Position numbers and translations under genes: made by a program. This document shows positions 49,701 through 55,733 of a stretch of 64,000 nucleotides of DNA, piece by piece. The stretch comes from Methylobacillus methanolivorans (lineage in GTDB: Bacteria; Pseudomonadota; Gammaproteobacteria; Burkholderiales; Methylophilaceae), in contig NZ_JAJAVF010000001.1 of assembly GCF_020531845.1 (NCBI RefSeq), positions 1 to 64,000 of the forward strand. The letters run 5' to 3'. The notes beneath the pieces are model-generated. The model was not told the DNA's origin. It ran no database searches and was given only the letters and a program-made list of their open reading frames with translations. The first letter of the stretch is position 1. The number at the start of each line of letters is the position of its first letter.

Positions 49701-49954
49701 AATATCAGCCTGGTAGCTGGCAAGATCAATTGATTGAAGCCTTCGGTGGAACCCATGACTATATCGGAGGGCAGGTCACGGGCTTATATGACGAACAGGG
49801 CAATACAAAGCGCGGCATGGATAGCACAGAGCGATTTATTCGAGATAGAGTATCCGAATTAGCAATTTTACCGTCCACCCCATTTGCAATGGCAGAACTA
49901 TTGCCTCCGGAGGTTTGGACTGCCATTTCCGCTTTATTGAAAGGCGCTAAATGA
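43718..49954 (+). CDS. TpsA filamentous-haemagglutinin-like exoprotein
   Basis: A 2078-residue secreted adhesin/exoprotein. The start is an extended signal peptide (ESPR; residues 1-22, MNKHRYRLIFNCSRGLMMAV) with hydrophobic core at 51-69 and cleavage near 72. The TPS secretion domain spans about 75-330, with NPYLANGTARVILNEV at 143 and NPAGISCNGCGF at 183. A long beta-helix of haemagglutinin repeats follows. A conserved mid-domain (QKRLGDGFYEQRLVREQV) is followed by Ser/Thr-rich repeats. The C-terminal ~330 residues (from IIALLNRDVVVDEHGNAVD to LLPPEVWTAISALLK) form a module that recurs downstream as an orphan. Its toxic activity, if any, is not assigned. Confidence 0.92.
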   Translation: MNKHRYRLIFNCSRGLMMAVAEHVSACRNTPSTLAGHADPIPMQWLANISTLRLSLMFMLGAAVIIATSARADIIADPAAPASQQPVISNTANGLPLVNIQTPSAAGVSRNTYSQFDVNAHGAILNNSNTNVQTQLGGWVQGNPYLANGTARVILNEVNSSNPSLLNGFIEIAGSRAQLVIANPAGISCNGCGFINANRATLTTGTPIMNSGNLMGYRVGGGSISFLGQGMDASHADYTDVITQAVEVNAGIWANDLNVMTGNNQVNVDSTGQQTSITPITPTTTTHPAFAVDVAALGGMYAGKIHLIGTEAGLGVRNAGAMGASVGEVIITHDGHITNRGSISAQTILHIQATGAVDNTQGTLAAKDSLALQSSSLDNTGGTITSHQAANINTGGLVNTHGSLRAEGNLMINSTSLTGDGDLLSQANMHINTYGDIDNIGHMIANGDLQLITDGHLTNNSQLEAGQALAITAQSLDNKTNSTIIAGNTSLRLIDTLTNRGLIDSSNTFIHANTIQNIGTARLYGDHIALQANNLVNRAETINGTTTAATIAARDQLDLGIETLTNQQGATIFSAGDLAIGAGLDTDHLATGKSLSILNESASIEALGNISITSENLTNQRSSFSMERLYVGSSTTRDQVCVDVGKCSYIDHMTYQRTEYEDQITSNSPIASILAGANAHFTVNTLSNFYSNIEAGNNLNLTGNILLNQGAELFHQTDLITTRNRIHWGDRDHGTWVTSSSSSTLIDTIPSIISAGGTLTGTFTDRIDNTTIREQTAPINNPSSSTPAATAPISITPSLTSSLFHPAPSITSHYLIETDPTFANYHQWLSSDYMVQQLAFDPAITQKRLGDGFYEQRLVREQVAQLTGKRFLEGYANDEAQYQALMSAGLTQVNELQLIPGVALSPAQIAQLTSDIVWLVEQEVTLPDGSVTKALVPQVYVRLNDNDIAPSGAVLAGNSVNLNVDHGDINTSGTIAGRNVVNISADNINNVRGFITGTHVALTANDNINIEGGSVAATDSLIAQAGNNLTVQSSTTALDVRMAGTANRVQSQVIDRVAGLYVSNPDAVLVASAGNDLNLMAAAIQNTGASGQTLLQAGNNLNIGTVETTTDSYATGRKSWRKEQSSTEVGSNIATNGDITLKAGNNLEVKASGISSEAGNLNASAGGDLTITAGTNTLTSEAYRKVKTTSRKKEYRDTLNETTRTGSTLSAENITLQAGTGSTGNLAIEGSNVVSTNGTTLQATGDITIASVDNIHDETHTKKEKKSGFSGGGSSIGYGTSKLSQKQTGTTVTQTGSTVGSVEGDVSIQAGHTYTQTASDVLTPNGDIDIEAQQVNITAGNNTSTQTTETKYKQSGLTLAITSPVISAIQTANQMKDAASNTSDGRMQALAAGTTALAASNAYDSTMQALNAAPSGSNITDAGNQAGGVNLSLSIGTSKSSSTSTQTISTAQGSSVIAGGDVSIKATGAGEQSDMNVVGSTIKADGDISLKADDEVNLLAAQNTDTLKNKNKNSSASIGISIGSNGLAITASASQGKGKANGTDVTWTESMVQAGNKVNLESGTNTNVIGSQVKGEQVIANVGTSGAGNLNIQSLQDTSTYDSKQKSTGISISVPIGAGMAGGSFSSSSSKINSDYASVKEQAGIYAGDGGFQVNVNGHTDLKGAVIASTETAITENRNSLVTETLTVSNIENQAEYDAKASSATIGGGIQAGLPQLSGAGVGSDSDQASSTTVSAVSGGVVNITNDSAQATIIALLNRDVVVDEHGNAVDNQGNSTANTIAPIFDAEKVAKEIQAQVQITEAFGQQAHYAVGQYVQGKRQALQQQLKEAATPEEKSIIQSQLKDLRLQEQVMNVLIAAVTGQLDTALGKEALSAAAEKMREITIANSSLFKGITDGNTVLNNTSGESEGVRGDGIKGGGTRVNLDNICGTDNARCETRIDENGNNVLDLKDGMVQWKATNTISLAEFLASPEGQQAAGATGGIQGWIGTLFGTEYQPGSWQDQLIEAFGGTHDYIGGQVTGLYDEQGNTKRGMDSTERFIRDRVSELAILPSTPFAMAELLPPEVWTAISALLKGAK

Positions 49955-50310
49955 GAATAATCAGATTATGTATCGCACTAGGATTAACAACTAGTCTTTC
50001 CGGGTGCTTTTGTTGGGGGTGCTTTGTTCCACTCGGTGATTACCCCACACCTCTCAAAGAAGTAGAGAGCTGGGAGCGCCCCGGAACTTTGGCGGACACT
50101 CGCCTGGCTGATTGGCAGGCATGTGGCGGAAATGCAAATGGTACTTTTTCGAAAAAACCCAAAGAAAATTTTGATGGGGAAGAAATTCGGCAAGCTTATA
50201 AAAGACAAATTGCTGAACAGCAAATCTGTCTAATCAACAAAGGCTATCATTATATTGGAAAATGCTGGAATGACTATTGGAAATCTATGCCAGCTTGCGA
50301 CTCACAATAG
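49951..50310 (+). CDS. Cys-rich lipoprotein overlapping the tpsA stop
   Basis: A 119-residue lipoprotein with signal LCIALGLTTSLSGC and the Cys at residue 19. The mature part starts CFCWGCFVPLGDYPTP and contains several more Cys, ending with KCWNDYWKSMPACDSQ. It is not recognised. The start overlaps the tpsA stop in ATGA, so the two are translationally coupled. It occupies the position of an immunity gene in CDI loci, and each displaced TpsA C-terminal fragment is also followed by a short lipoprotein gene, which makes a partner role attractive but unproven. Confidence 0.75.
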   Translation: MRIIRLCIALGLTTSLSGCFCWGCFVPLGDYPTPLKEVESWERPGTLADTRLADWQACGGNANGTFSKKPKENFDGEEIRQAYKRQIAEQQICLINKGYHYIGKCWNDYWKSMPACDSQ

Positions 50311-50348
50311 TAAATCAAAAACTCAAACTCGATTGATCAGCTCGCGTA

Positions 50349-50374
50349 GGACAACAAACGGCTGGTGCAACAGG
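50349..50374 (+). repeat. 26-bp remnant of tpsA C-terminal region
   Basis: This segment matches tpsA 49637-49662 at 25 of 26 positions and keeps the reading frame (GQQTAGATG) before a stop. It is the trace of a duplicated module. Nearby 50322-50340 also resembles the RAYT end sequence at 51013-51040. Confidence 0.55.
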
Positions 50375-50384
50375 GGTTGCTTGA

Positions 50385-50933
50385 GCATCTCCGATCAATA
50401 GAAAGAATGCAGAACACTATACAAGACACGGTGCTATCGCGATTGCGAATAACGATTGGCAAACTGCTCGCAAGGTTTTTGCACGTGCTGTCGTGAATGC
50501 TAATCTTGGCGGTGTTGCACCGTCAACGCGCGCTGTATTGAGTTCCGAATATGGCCGTTCTTTAGGTGCCACCTGCTTCTTTAATGATGCAACTTTCTAT
50601 CTGAACCAAGCATACGATTTGGATAAGCAAACAGGAGGACCACTTTATATGAGCTTGGTCGAACTAGCCAGACTAAACCTGGATTAGAAGAAATTTTCAG
50701 AGGCCGCTAGCTACTACCAAAAAGCGATGCCTGACTTAGCACTTCATAATATTCCTAAAGTCGGGCCGATCAGTTATGTCGATATTCTGGATGAAACTGC
50801 CATGGCATTAGAGGCGATGGGGCAACAAAATGATGCTTCGCCACTCAGACTACAAGCCAAAACAATTCGCTTAGAACATCCCAATCAAAAATCCATCACT
50901 GACCGGACACCTTATGGGAAATTCTGCGATTAA
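50385..50933 (+). pseudogene. TPR-repeat lipoprotein remnant with an internal stop
   Basis: An open frame without a start (ASPINRKNAEHYTRHGAIA) continues through NNDWQTARKVFARAV, a TPR-like helical pair, and YLNQAYDLDKQTGG to a TAG at 50685-50687. It resumes in the same frame with KKFSEAASYYQKAM and DILDETAMALEAMGQQ, then stops at 50933. The 5' end lies against the tpsA remnant. It looks like a truncated, stop-interrupted tetratricopeptide protein, not an active gene. Confidence 0.7.
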
Positions 50934-51012
50934 CCTGAATGACCCGGCCATTCTGTTCTGAAGTTTCACTAAATTATCTACACCAATTGTTTCCTTCGCA
51001 AAATCAATAGCA

Positions 51013-51040
51013 AAATCAATAGGGTCAGACTCGATTGATT
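51013..51040 (+). repeat. left inverted repeat of RAYT element 1
   Basis: A 28-bp sequence with core GGGTCAGACTCGATTGATT is the exact reverse complement of 51821-51848. Together they bracket the transposase gene. Confidence 0.85.
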
Positions 51041-51110
51041 ATCTGCTGTTATGCTATGAGCTTCTTTACTTCTGCTTTAATTTTAAATCTTCATGAAGGT
51101 TTGCTAGTAA

Positions 51111-51836
51111 ATGGCTCGTTTGCCCCGATTTGTGCTGTCTGGACATCCGCAACATGTCATTATTCGTGGCAATAACCGTGATCCGGTATTTCTGGCGGAT
51201 GACGATTATCGCTTCTTTTTAGATAAGCTGGCCGACGCAGCCAAGAAGCACCAGTGTGACATTCATGCCTATGTGTTGATGACCAATCACATCCACTTGC
51301 TGCTGACACCGCACAAACAAGACAGCATCTCCAAACTGATGCAAATGCTGGGGAGATATTATGTGCAGTATTTCAACTACACCTACAAGCGCACGGGGAC
51401 TTTATGGGAAGGTCGCTACAAAGCCAGCCTGATAGACAGTGAACAATATGCGTTGATTTGTTACCGTTATATCGAACTTAACCCAGTACGTGCCCAGATG
51501 GTGAGTTCCCCCTCGGAATACCCGTGGAGTAGCTATCGTGCGAATGCACTTGGACAATACGATGCACTGATTAGCCCGCATCCACTGTACGATGGGTTGG
51601 GGCAAGATGCCACACAAAGACAGGCAGGCTATCGAGATTTGTTTAAAGGGCAAACAGATGAGCTGAGTTTGGAGAAGATTAGAGAGGCGACGAACAAGGC
51701 GTGGGTGTTAGGGAGTGATTCTTTCAAGCAAAAGATTGAGAGTCAACTTAACCGAAGAACTGACAAGCTGGCAAAAGGTGGCGATAGGAAATCAGATGCG
51801 TTTAAACAACAATTCAAGAAAATCAATCGAGTCTGA
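51111..51836 (+). CDS. REP-associated tyrosine transposase (RAYT 1)
   Basis: A 241-residue Y1/HUH transposase of the IS200-like RAYT group. GHPQHVIIRGNNRDPVFL opens the fold, TNHIHLLLTP carries the HUH motif at residues 60-62, and YYVQYFNYTYKRTGTLWEGRYK holds the catalytic-Tyr region and the RAYT signature. YIELNPVRAQMVSSPSEYPWSSY follows. The C-terminus (RRTDKLAKGGDRKSDAF) is basic. ATG start. The ends are perfect inverted repeats, so it is likely intact. Confidence 0.92.
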   Translation: MARLPRFVLSGHPQHVIIRGNNRDPVFLADDDYRFFLDKLADAAKKHQCDIHAYVLMTNHIHLLLTPHKQDSISKLMQMLGRYYVQYFNYTYKRTGTLWEGRYKASLIDSEQYALICYRYIELNPVRAQMVSSPSEYPWSSYRANALGQYDALISPHPLYDGLGQDATQRQAGYRDLFKGQTDELSLEKIREATNKAWVLGSDSFKQKIESQLNRRTDKLAKGGDRKSDAFKQQFKKINRV

Positions 51837-51848
51837 CCCTATTGATTT
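51821..51848 (-). repeat. right inverted repeat of RAYT element 1
   Basis: Perfect 28-bp reverse complement of 51013-51040. The transposase reading frame ends within it (TGA at 51834-51836). Confidence 0.85.
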
Positions 51849-51851
51849 CCT

Positions 51852-53012
51852 ATTACAGATGACGCAGGGCAGCAAGCAAAGTCTGGTACGGACGCTGCCA
51901 CCACCATCGCGTTGCTCAATCAAGATGTGCATGTTGATATAAACGGCAATGCAGTAGACAGTGACGGAAATAGTACGGCCAATAGCATTACGCCGATCTT
52001 TGATGCAGCTAAAGTACAAAAGGAGATTGAAGCTCAGGTGAAGATTACTCAGGCATTCAATCAGGAGGCTCCGCGGGCATTGGCCACCTATGCAGCTAGC
52101 AAGACGCAACCATATCAGGATGCCAAAGATTACGAGCTGATCAAAAATCGTGCGGAGAATAATATCCTAACGGAATACGAGCTCAATCGGCTAGCAGTCT
52201 TGGAGTCCTCCGGGATGACACTGGAATCAGCTCAATCGATACTGAATAATCCGCAAGCAAAATCTGATTATGAAAACTGGAATGGTAACGGCAATTATCG
52301 AAGAGCTGCCAATATCATCATCGCTGCAATCGGTGGCGGCTCTGCAGAGCTCACCTCCGCCGTCACCAAGGAATCACTTTCGTGGGCTGCTGATGTAATG
52401 CGGCAGAAGATGATTGAGGATTCAAAGACATTCAATGGACTTTGCGATGAGCAAGGTAATTGTATTAATAATGTTTCAGGCAATAGTGTGGGAGTGAATG
52501 GGGATAATTATAAAATTGCAGGTGGGCGAATTATCTTATCTGATTGGTGTGCGGATGGGCGATGTGAGAAAGCCCCGGATGATAATCCTACAAAAAGTGG
52601 ATACAAGGAAAATTCTGATGGAACAATACTTTTCACACCCCGGGATCAAGATGGAAATACAGTTAGTATGAGTACCTTTATAGAGCAACATCAAGAGTGG
52701 AAGAGCCCGATGGGTAGCCATCAAGGAGATAAAGGACACATGGTTTTAGCTGGAATAAAATTTGAATATGATCAAGGATCATTTTTAGATCAGCTTGCAG
52801 AAGCATACGCAGGAACACATGACGTATTAAACTCATTTATATGGTATGACAAACTTGGGAATGGGAAAAATCTTGATAAAACCTTGGTAGGAAAAGTTGG
52901 AGATGTAACAAATATTACGAATGTTGGCCTCGCCACTCCTTTAGCCATGAGTGTTTTACTGCCACCTGAGGTTTGGCTTACAATCGTTCAAGCAATAAAG
53001 AATACTCCTTAG
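51852..53012 (+). pseudogene. orphan TpsA C-terminal module (start-less)
   Basis: A 386-codon frame with no upstream start, opening right after the RAYT 1 end. It is homologous to the last ~330 residues of the TpsA: ALLNQDVHVDINGNAVDSDGN, then EAQVKITQAF, DQLAEAYAGTHDVLNSF, and the tail LLPPEVWLTIVQAIKNTP. The middle (AENNILTEYELNRLAVLESSG and the SDWCADGRCEKAP part) differs from TpsA. The pattern fits an orphan exchangeable C-terminal module like those of CdiA or Rhs proteins. A lipoprotein gene follows 12 bp later. Confidence 0.75.
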
Positions 53013-53024
53013 CTAGGATAATTC

Positions 53025-53117
53025 ATGAGAAAAATACACGTAATCATTTTGACACTCTTAATTACAATATTATTGTCGGCATGCTTTGGTCCTGGCTGGA
53101 TAAGCGGTGCAAAATAA
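53025..53117 (+). CDS. tiny lipoprotein (30 aa) after the orphan module
   Basis: ATG with a clear AGGA site 6 nt upstream. A hydrophobic signal ends in LLSAC, and the mature part is only CFGPGWISGAK. The same frame continues after the stop to KWNKMLTSCQQ, recalling the end of the larger lipoprotein at 49951, so it may be a stop-truncated form of the same family. Confidence 0.6.
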   Translation: MRKIHVIILTLLITILLSACFGPGWISGAK

Positions 53118-53202
53118 AAGTGGAATAAAATGTTAACCTCATGCCAACAGTAAGATGTACCCGCTTGCTGTACGCCACATGAAATAAAATATTTAACATT
53201 AA

Positions 53203-53385
53203 TGGACTATCGACGTACATAAGCTCTCAAAGACATCTATTTTCAATAGTAAATTGTCTGCAACGCATGAAATTCACACGATTGATATAAAACTTCAAGG
53301 GGGTGCCTTCACTAGCGTGTATGAAGCGCCTATCATCAAGACTAGATACGACTTCAGGCATTCGGAAAAATCAAGCTGGTATTGA
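53203..53385 (+). pseudogene. start-less protein fragment
   Basis: A 60-codon open frame with no start, containing SKLSATHEIHTIDIKLQGG and YEAPIIKTRYDFRHSEKSSW. It ends in the first bases of the 706-bp duplication, which suggests a gene cut at that junction. No family recognised. The rest of 53118-53373 shows nothing else clear. Confidence 0.3.
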
Positions 53386-54079
53386 TTGTGCTAGAGTCTT
53401 TTCATCCCTGATGAATTGAAAGCCTTCCCGTTATGGCGATTCGTGTCGCGTTGCATCACAAAACGAGTTACAAGTTCGATCGCCCGGTCAATCTCTCCCC
53501 GCATGAAGTCAGGCTGAAACCCGCAGCCCACGCACGTACGCCGATTTTGTCCTACTCGCTATCGGTAATGCCGGAAAAGCACTTCATCAATTGGCAGCAA
53601 GACCCTTACGGCAATTACATTGCGCGCCATGTATTCCCCGAAAAGGTGCGCGAACTGGCGTTTACGGTCGATCTTGTGGCGGATATGACGGTGATCAATC
53701 CGTTCGACTTTTTTGTGGAAAAGTATGCCGAGCAGTTTCCTTTCCGCTATACCGAGCAACTGGAACATGAGCTTGGCGCTTACCTGAAGCCTGAGCCTGC
53801 CTGCGCGCTGCTGCTGGATTGGGTAGCCTCGGCACAGCAGGCGTTGAGCCAGCAGATGAACATCACGCATTTCCTGGTGGCGCTCAATCAGCGCTTGCAG
53901 GCTGATATTGGCTATACGGTGCGCATGGAGCCTGGAGTACAGACACCAGAGGAAACATTGACCAAGCGGCTTGGCTCTTGCCGCGACAGTGCCTGGCTGC
54001 TGGTGCAGATATTGCGCCATCTCGGGCTGGCAGCGCGTTTTGTCTCAGGCTACCTGATCCAGCTCGCACCGGATATCAA
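53374..54079 (+). repeat. direct repeat copy 1 (5' part of transglutaminase gene)
   Basis: 706 bp, diverged from 57485-58193 but alignable throughout, including about 59 bp upstream of the ATG. It ends at GATATCAA, where the left end of RAYT element 2 begins. Confidence 0.85.
53433..54079 (+). pseudogene. truncated transglutaminase (5' copy of the 57544 gene)
   Basis: The first ~216 codons of the transglutaminase-DUF2126 gene, with an intact start and reading frame. The N-terminal domain (AIRVALHHKTSYKFDRPVN) and the catalytic Cys segment LGSCRDSAWLL are kept. The His and Asp of the triad (HAWAEV and LDPTSG in the full copy) are missing, because the RAYT 2 left end follows at 54082. The frame then ends in NNLEEVW at 54122. 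It cannot be an active enzyme. Confidence 0.85.
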
Positions 54080-54081
54080 TA

Positions 54082-54859
54082 ATAATTGGGGTCAGAGTAA
54101 TAATTTGGAGGAAGTATGGTAAGACTACCGAGGGTTTGTCCAGTAGGTATCCCACAACATATCATTCAGCGAGGTAATAATCGTCAAACCTGTTTTGCAA
54201 GTGAGGATGATTTTTCAGCCTATTTAAGTTGGCTAAAAGCATACTCGAAGAAATTTGATGTAGCAGTCCATGCCTGGGTATTAATGACGAATCACGTACA
54301 TTTGTTATGTACACCTAAAGCGGAAAATGGCATTAGCCAAATGATGCAATCAATCGGCCGTCAATATGTGCGCTATTTTAACTACACATACAAGCGGTCA
54401 GGCACCTTGTGGGAGGGTCGGTACAAGTCCTGCCTTGTAGAAGCCGAGAGGTATCTTTTAGCGTTATATCGCTACATAGAGATCAATCCAGTCAGGGCAA
54501 ATATGGTGGAAGATCCGGCAAGCTATCCATGGTCTAGTTATCAAATCAATGCACTGGGAAAAGTTTCTTCACTGTGCACACCACATGATATATATATGCG
54601 CTTGGGCGCTGACCAGTTTGAAAGAACGCAGAATTATCGAGGCTTGTTTAAAAGCCACGTGGAGACCCAATTACTGGATGATATACGCTTGGCTGCGAAT
54701 ACAGGCATGGCTTTGGGACAGGATAGATTTAAACAAGAAGTTGAACGTCTGACTGGAAGACGGCAACGTCCTCAGAAAAGAGGTAGGCCTATTGGCTGGC
54801 GCAGAGAGGAGTGCTAATTTAAGCCTAGTCATACGTTATTTTACTCTGACCCCAATTAT
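54082..54859 (+). mobile_element. RAYT element 2 (interrupts the transglutaminase copy)
   Basis: The left end ATAATTGGGGTCAGAGTAA (54082-54100) is the exact reverse complement of 54841-54859. A 14-bp unit CTGACCCCAATTAT (54846-54859) is repeated directly at 54860-54873. The unit holds one transposase gene. The core GGGTCAGA is shared with element 1. On the left is the transglutaminase copy; on the right is the tail of a TpsA module. Confidence 0.75.
54116..54817 (+). CDS. REP-associated tyrosine transposase (RAYT 2)
   Basis: A 233-residue RAYT with the same order of motifs as RAYT 1: VGIPQHIIQRGNNRQTCFA, TNHVHLLCTP (HUH), QYVRYFNYTYKRSGTLWEGRYK and YIEINPVRANMVEDPASYPWSSY. The C-terminus is basic (RRQRPQKRGRPIGWRREE). 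ATG start after TTTGGAGGAAGT, a good site. It diverges clearly from RAYT 1, so it is not a recent copy. Confidence 0.92.
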   Translation: MVRLPRVCPVGIPQHIIQRGNNRQTCFASEDDFSAYLSWLKAYSKKFDVAVHAWVLMTNHVHLLCTPKAENGISQMMQSIGRQYVRYFNYTYKRSGTLWEGRYKSCLVEAERYLLALYRYIEINPVRANMVEDPASYPWSSYQINALGKVSSLCTPHDIYMRLGADQFERTQNYRGLFKSHVETQLLDDIRLAANTGMALGQDRFKQEVERLTGRRQRPQKRGRPIGWRREEC

Positions 54860-54873
54860 CTGACCCCAATTAT
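54860..54873 (+). repeat. second tandem copy of the 14-bp RAYT 2 end unit
   Basis: CTGACCCCAATTAT is repeated directly after the copy inside the right inverted end. This suggests slippage or a solo REP-like copy beside the element. Confidence 0.6.
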
Positions 54874-54924
54874 CTTCTACCACCAGAAATATGGAATACA
54901 ATTTTTACACTTCACAAACCTTAA
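54874..54924 (+). pseudogene. terminal 16 codons of a third TpsA C-terminal module
   Basis: The frame reads LLPPEIWNTIFTLHKP and stop. It matches the LLPPEVW ends of TpsA and of the orphan module. Everything upstream has been replaced by RAYT element 2. A tiny lipoprotein gene starts 17 bp after the stop, the same arrangement as at the other two modules. Confidence 0.65.
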
Positions 54925-54941
54925 ATTCAAAAATTTCAACT

Positions 54942-55043
54942 ATGAAACCAAATAATATTCTATTATTACTCACCATCATTACACTTACCATAATAATAAA
55001 TGGATGCTCATTTAGATGTTTTTTTGAATCATGCGGACATTGA
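54942..55043 (+). CDS. tiny lipoprotein (33 aa) after the third module tail
   Basis: The signal ends IIINGC, and the mature part is CSFRCFFESCGH with three Cys. The Cys spacing recalls CFCWGCFVPL at the mature start of the 49951 lipoprotein. The ribosome site is poor. Probably a truncated member of that family. Confidence 0.5.
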   Translation: MKPNNILLLLTIITLTIIINGCSFRCFFESCGH

Positions 55044-55129
55044 AGATTTAACCACTCAAATTTCCGCACAAATTCCATGCCAATCTTTCCGTGGCTCCTA
55101 TACAACTTAAATAGTAGGGGACATACTTA

Positions 55130-55216
55130 GTGAGAAAACATTCCAAGGTTATTCTGTTTGCTATAGTCATTTTCTTACTAATTGGCTGTGCTAGGCAATT
55201 TGGTCAAGGAAGGTAG
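55130..55216 (+). CDS. tiny lipoprotein (28 aa), GTG start
   Basis: AGGGGA lies 8 nt before the GTG. The signal ends LLIGC and the mature part is CARQFGQGR. No module tail is seen upstream. Unknown. Confidence 0.45.
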   Translation: MRKHSKVILFAIVIFLLIGCARQFGQGR

Positions 55217-55307
55217 GTAGTTTTGAACCCTTTTCTATATTACAGATTCCCAATTTACAGATATTGGAAGTAAGTCTCTCTACAAGTCAAGATAATAAAG
55301 ACGTGCA

Positions 55308-55394
55308 ATGAAAATATTGTTCTTTTTAATCATTACGATGATTGAATTAATTCTTAGCGGATGTATATCTAATTGCAGTGTTTCAGGATGCTAA
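55308..55394 (+). CDS. tiny lipoprotein (28 aa) with three Cys
   Basis: The signal ends LILSGC, and the mature part is CISNCSVSGC. The arrangement is like the 54942 peptide. A weak upstream site. Function unknown. Confidence 0.45.
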   Translation: MKILFFLIITMIELILSGCISNCSVSGC

Positions 55395-55396
55395 TT

Positions 55397-55474
55397 ATGA
55401 ATACGCTCTACGTGGGCTTCATCCTATTATTTTTCTACTATTCTCTAATTGACATGTCGTCATTTAAAGGATAA
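55397..55474 (+). CDS. tiny hydrophobic peptide (25 aa)
   Basis: ATG 8 nt after an AGGA. It is nearly all transmembrane (YVGFILLFFYYSLI) with no lipobox. It could be a chance frame and lies just above the second riboswitch. Confidence 0.25.
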   Translation: MNTLYVGFILLFFYYSLIDMSSFKG

Positions 55475-55484
55475 AAATAGCTAA

Positions 55485-55578
55485 CAAATGTTAAGGGCAA
55501 CCTTAATCGAAAGGTTAAGGGCGCAAAGTCACCGGTCTAAGGTCGCATCACACGACTATGACAGCGGAACCGCCATAT
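55485..55578 (+). ncRNA. cyclic-di-GMP-I (GEMM) riboswitch upstream of the lipoprotein genes
   Basis: Second copy of the class I aptamer: AGGGCAACC, CGAAAG loop, GGGCGCAAAGTCACCGG, CTAAGG and CAGCGGAACCGCC are all kept. Stem changes relative to 41725-41818 preserve pairing (CCTTAAT with GTTAAGG here, CCTTGAT with GTCGAGG there). It is 155 bp upstream of the first lipoprotein start, the same distance as the first copy from tpsB. Confidence 0.9.
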
Positions 55579-55733
55579 TAAGTCTACAGCTTCGTCGGTT
55601 TTTATCCGGCCCGAGGCATCCAGACTGGCCAGGTGATGAGCCAGCACTTGATCGGGCAATCCGTCCCGGCACTTGCCCCCTTAGCAATTAACAACGCTTA
55701 ATTACTATTTCATATCAAAGGGGATACCTCATC

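Larger units (their letters stand above)
51013..51848 (+). mobile_element. RAYT element 1 (transposase gene with perfect 28-bp inverted ends)
   Basis: An 836-bp unit of one transposase gene bounded by perfect inverted repeats. The transposase stop codon lies inside the right repeat. Downstream of it a start-less copy of the TpsA C-terminal module begins at once, so the element sits at the module junction. RAYTs are domesticated IS200/IS605-type single-strand transposases linked to REP sequences. Confidence 0.75.

Noticed and set aside
43718..49954. CdiA identity with a VENN pretoxin motif
   Set aside because: No VENN motif is seen before the C-terminal module. The protein is called TpsA/FhaB-like, and toxin activity is left as a hypothesis.
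55000..55110. 36-codon frame MDAHLDVFLNHADIEDL overlapping the 54942 tiny lipoprotein
   Set aside because: The codons read smoothly, but there is no ribosome site or recognisable family, and it overlaps a better-supported lipoprotein signal.
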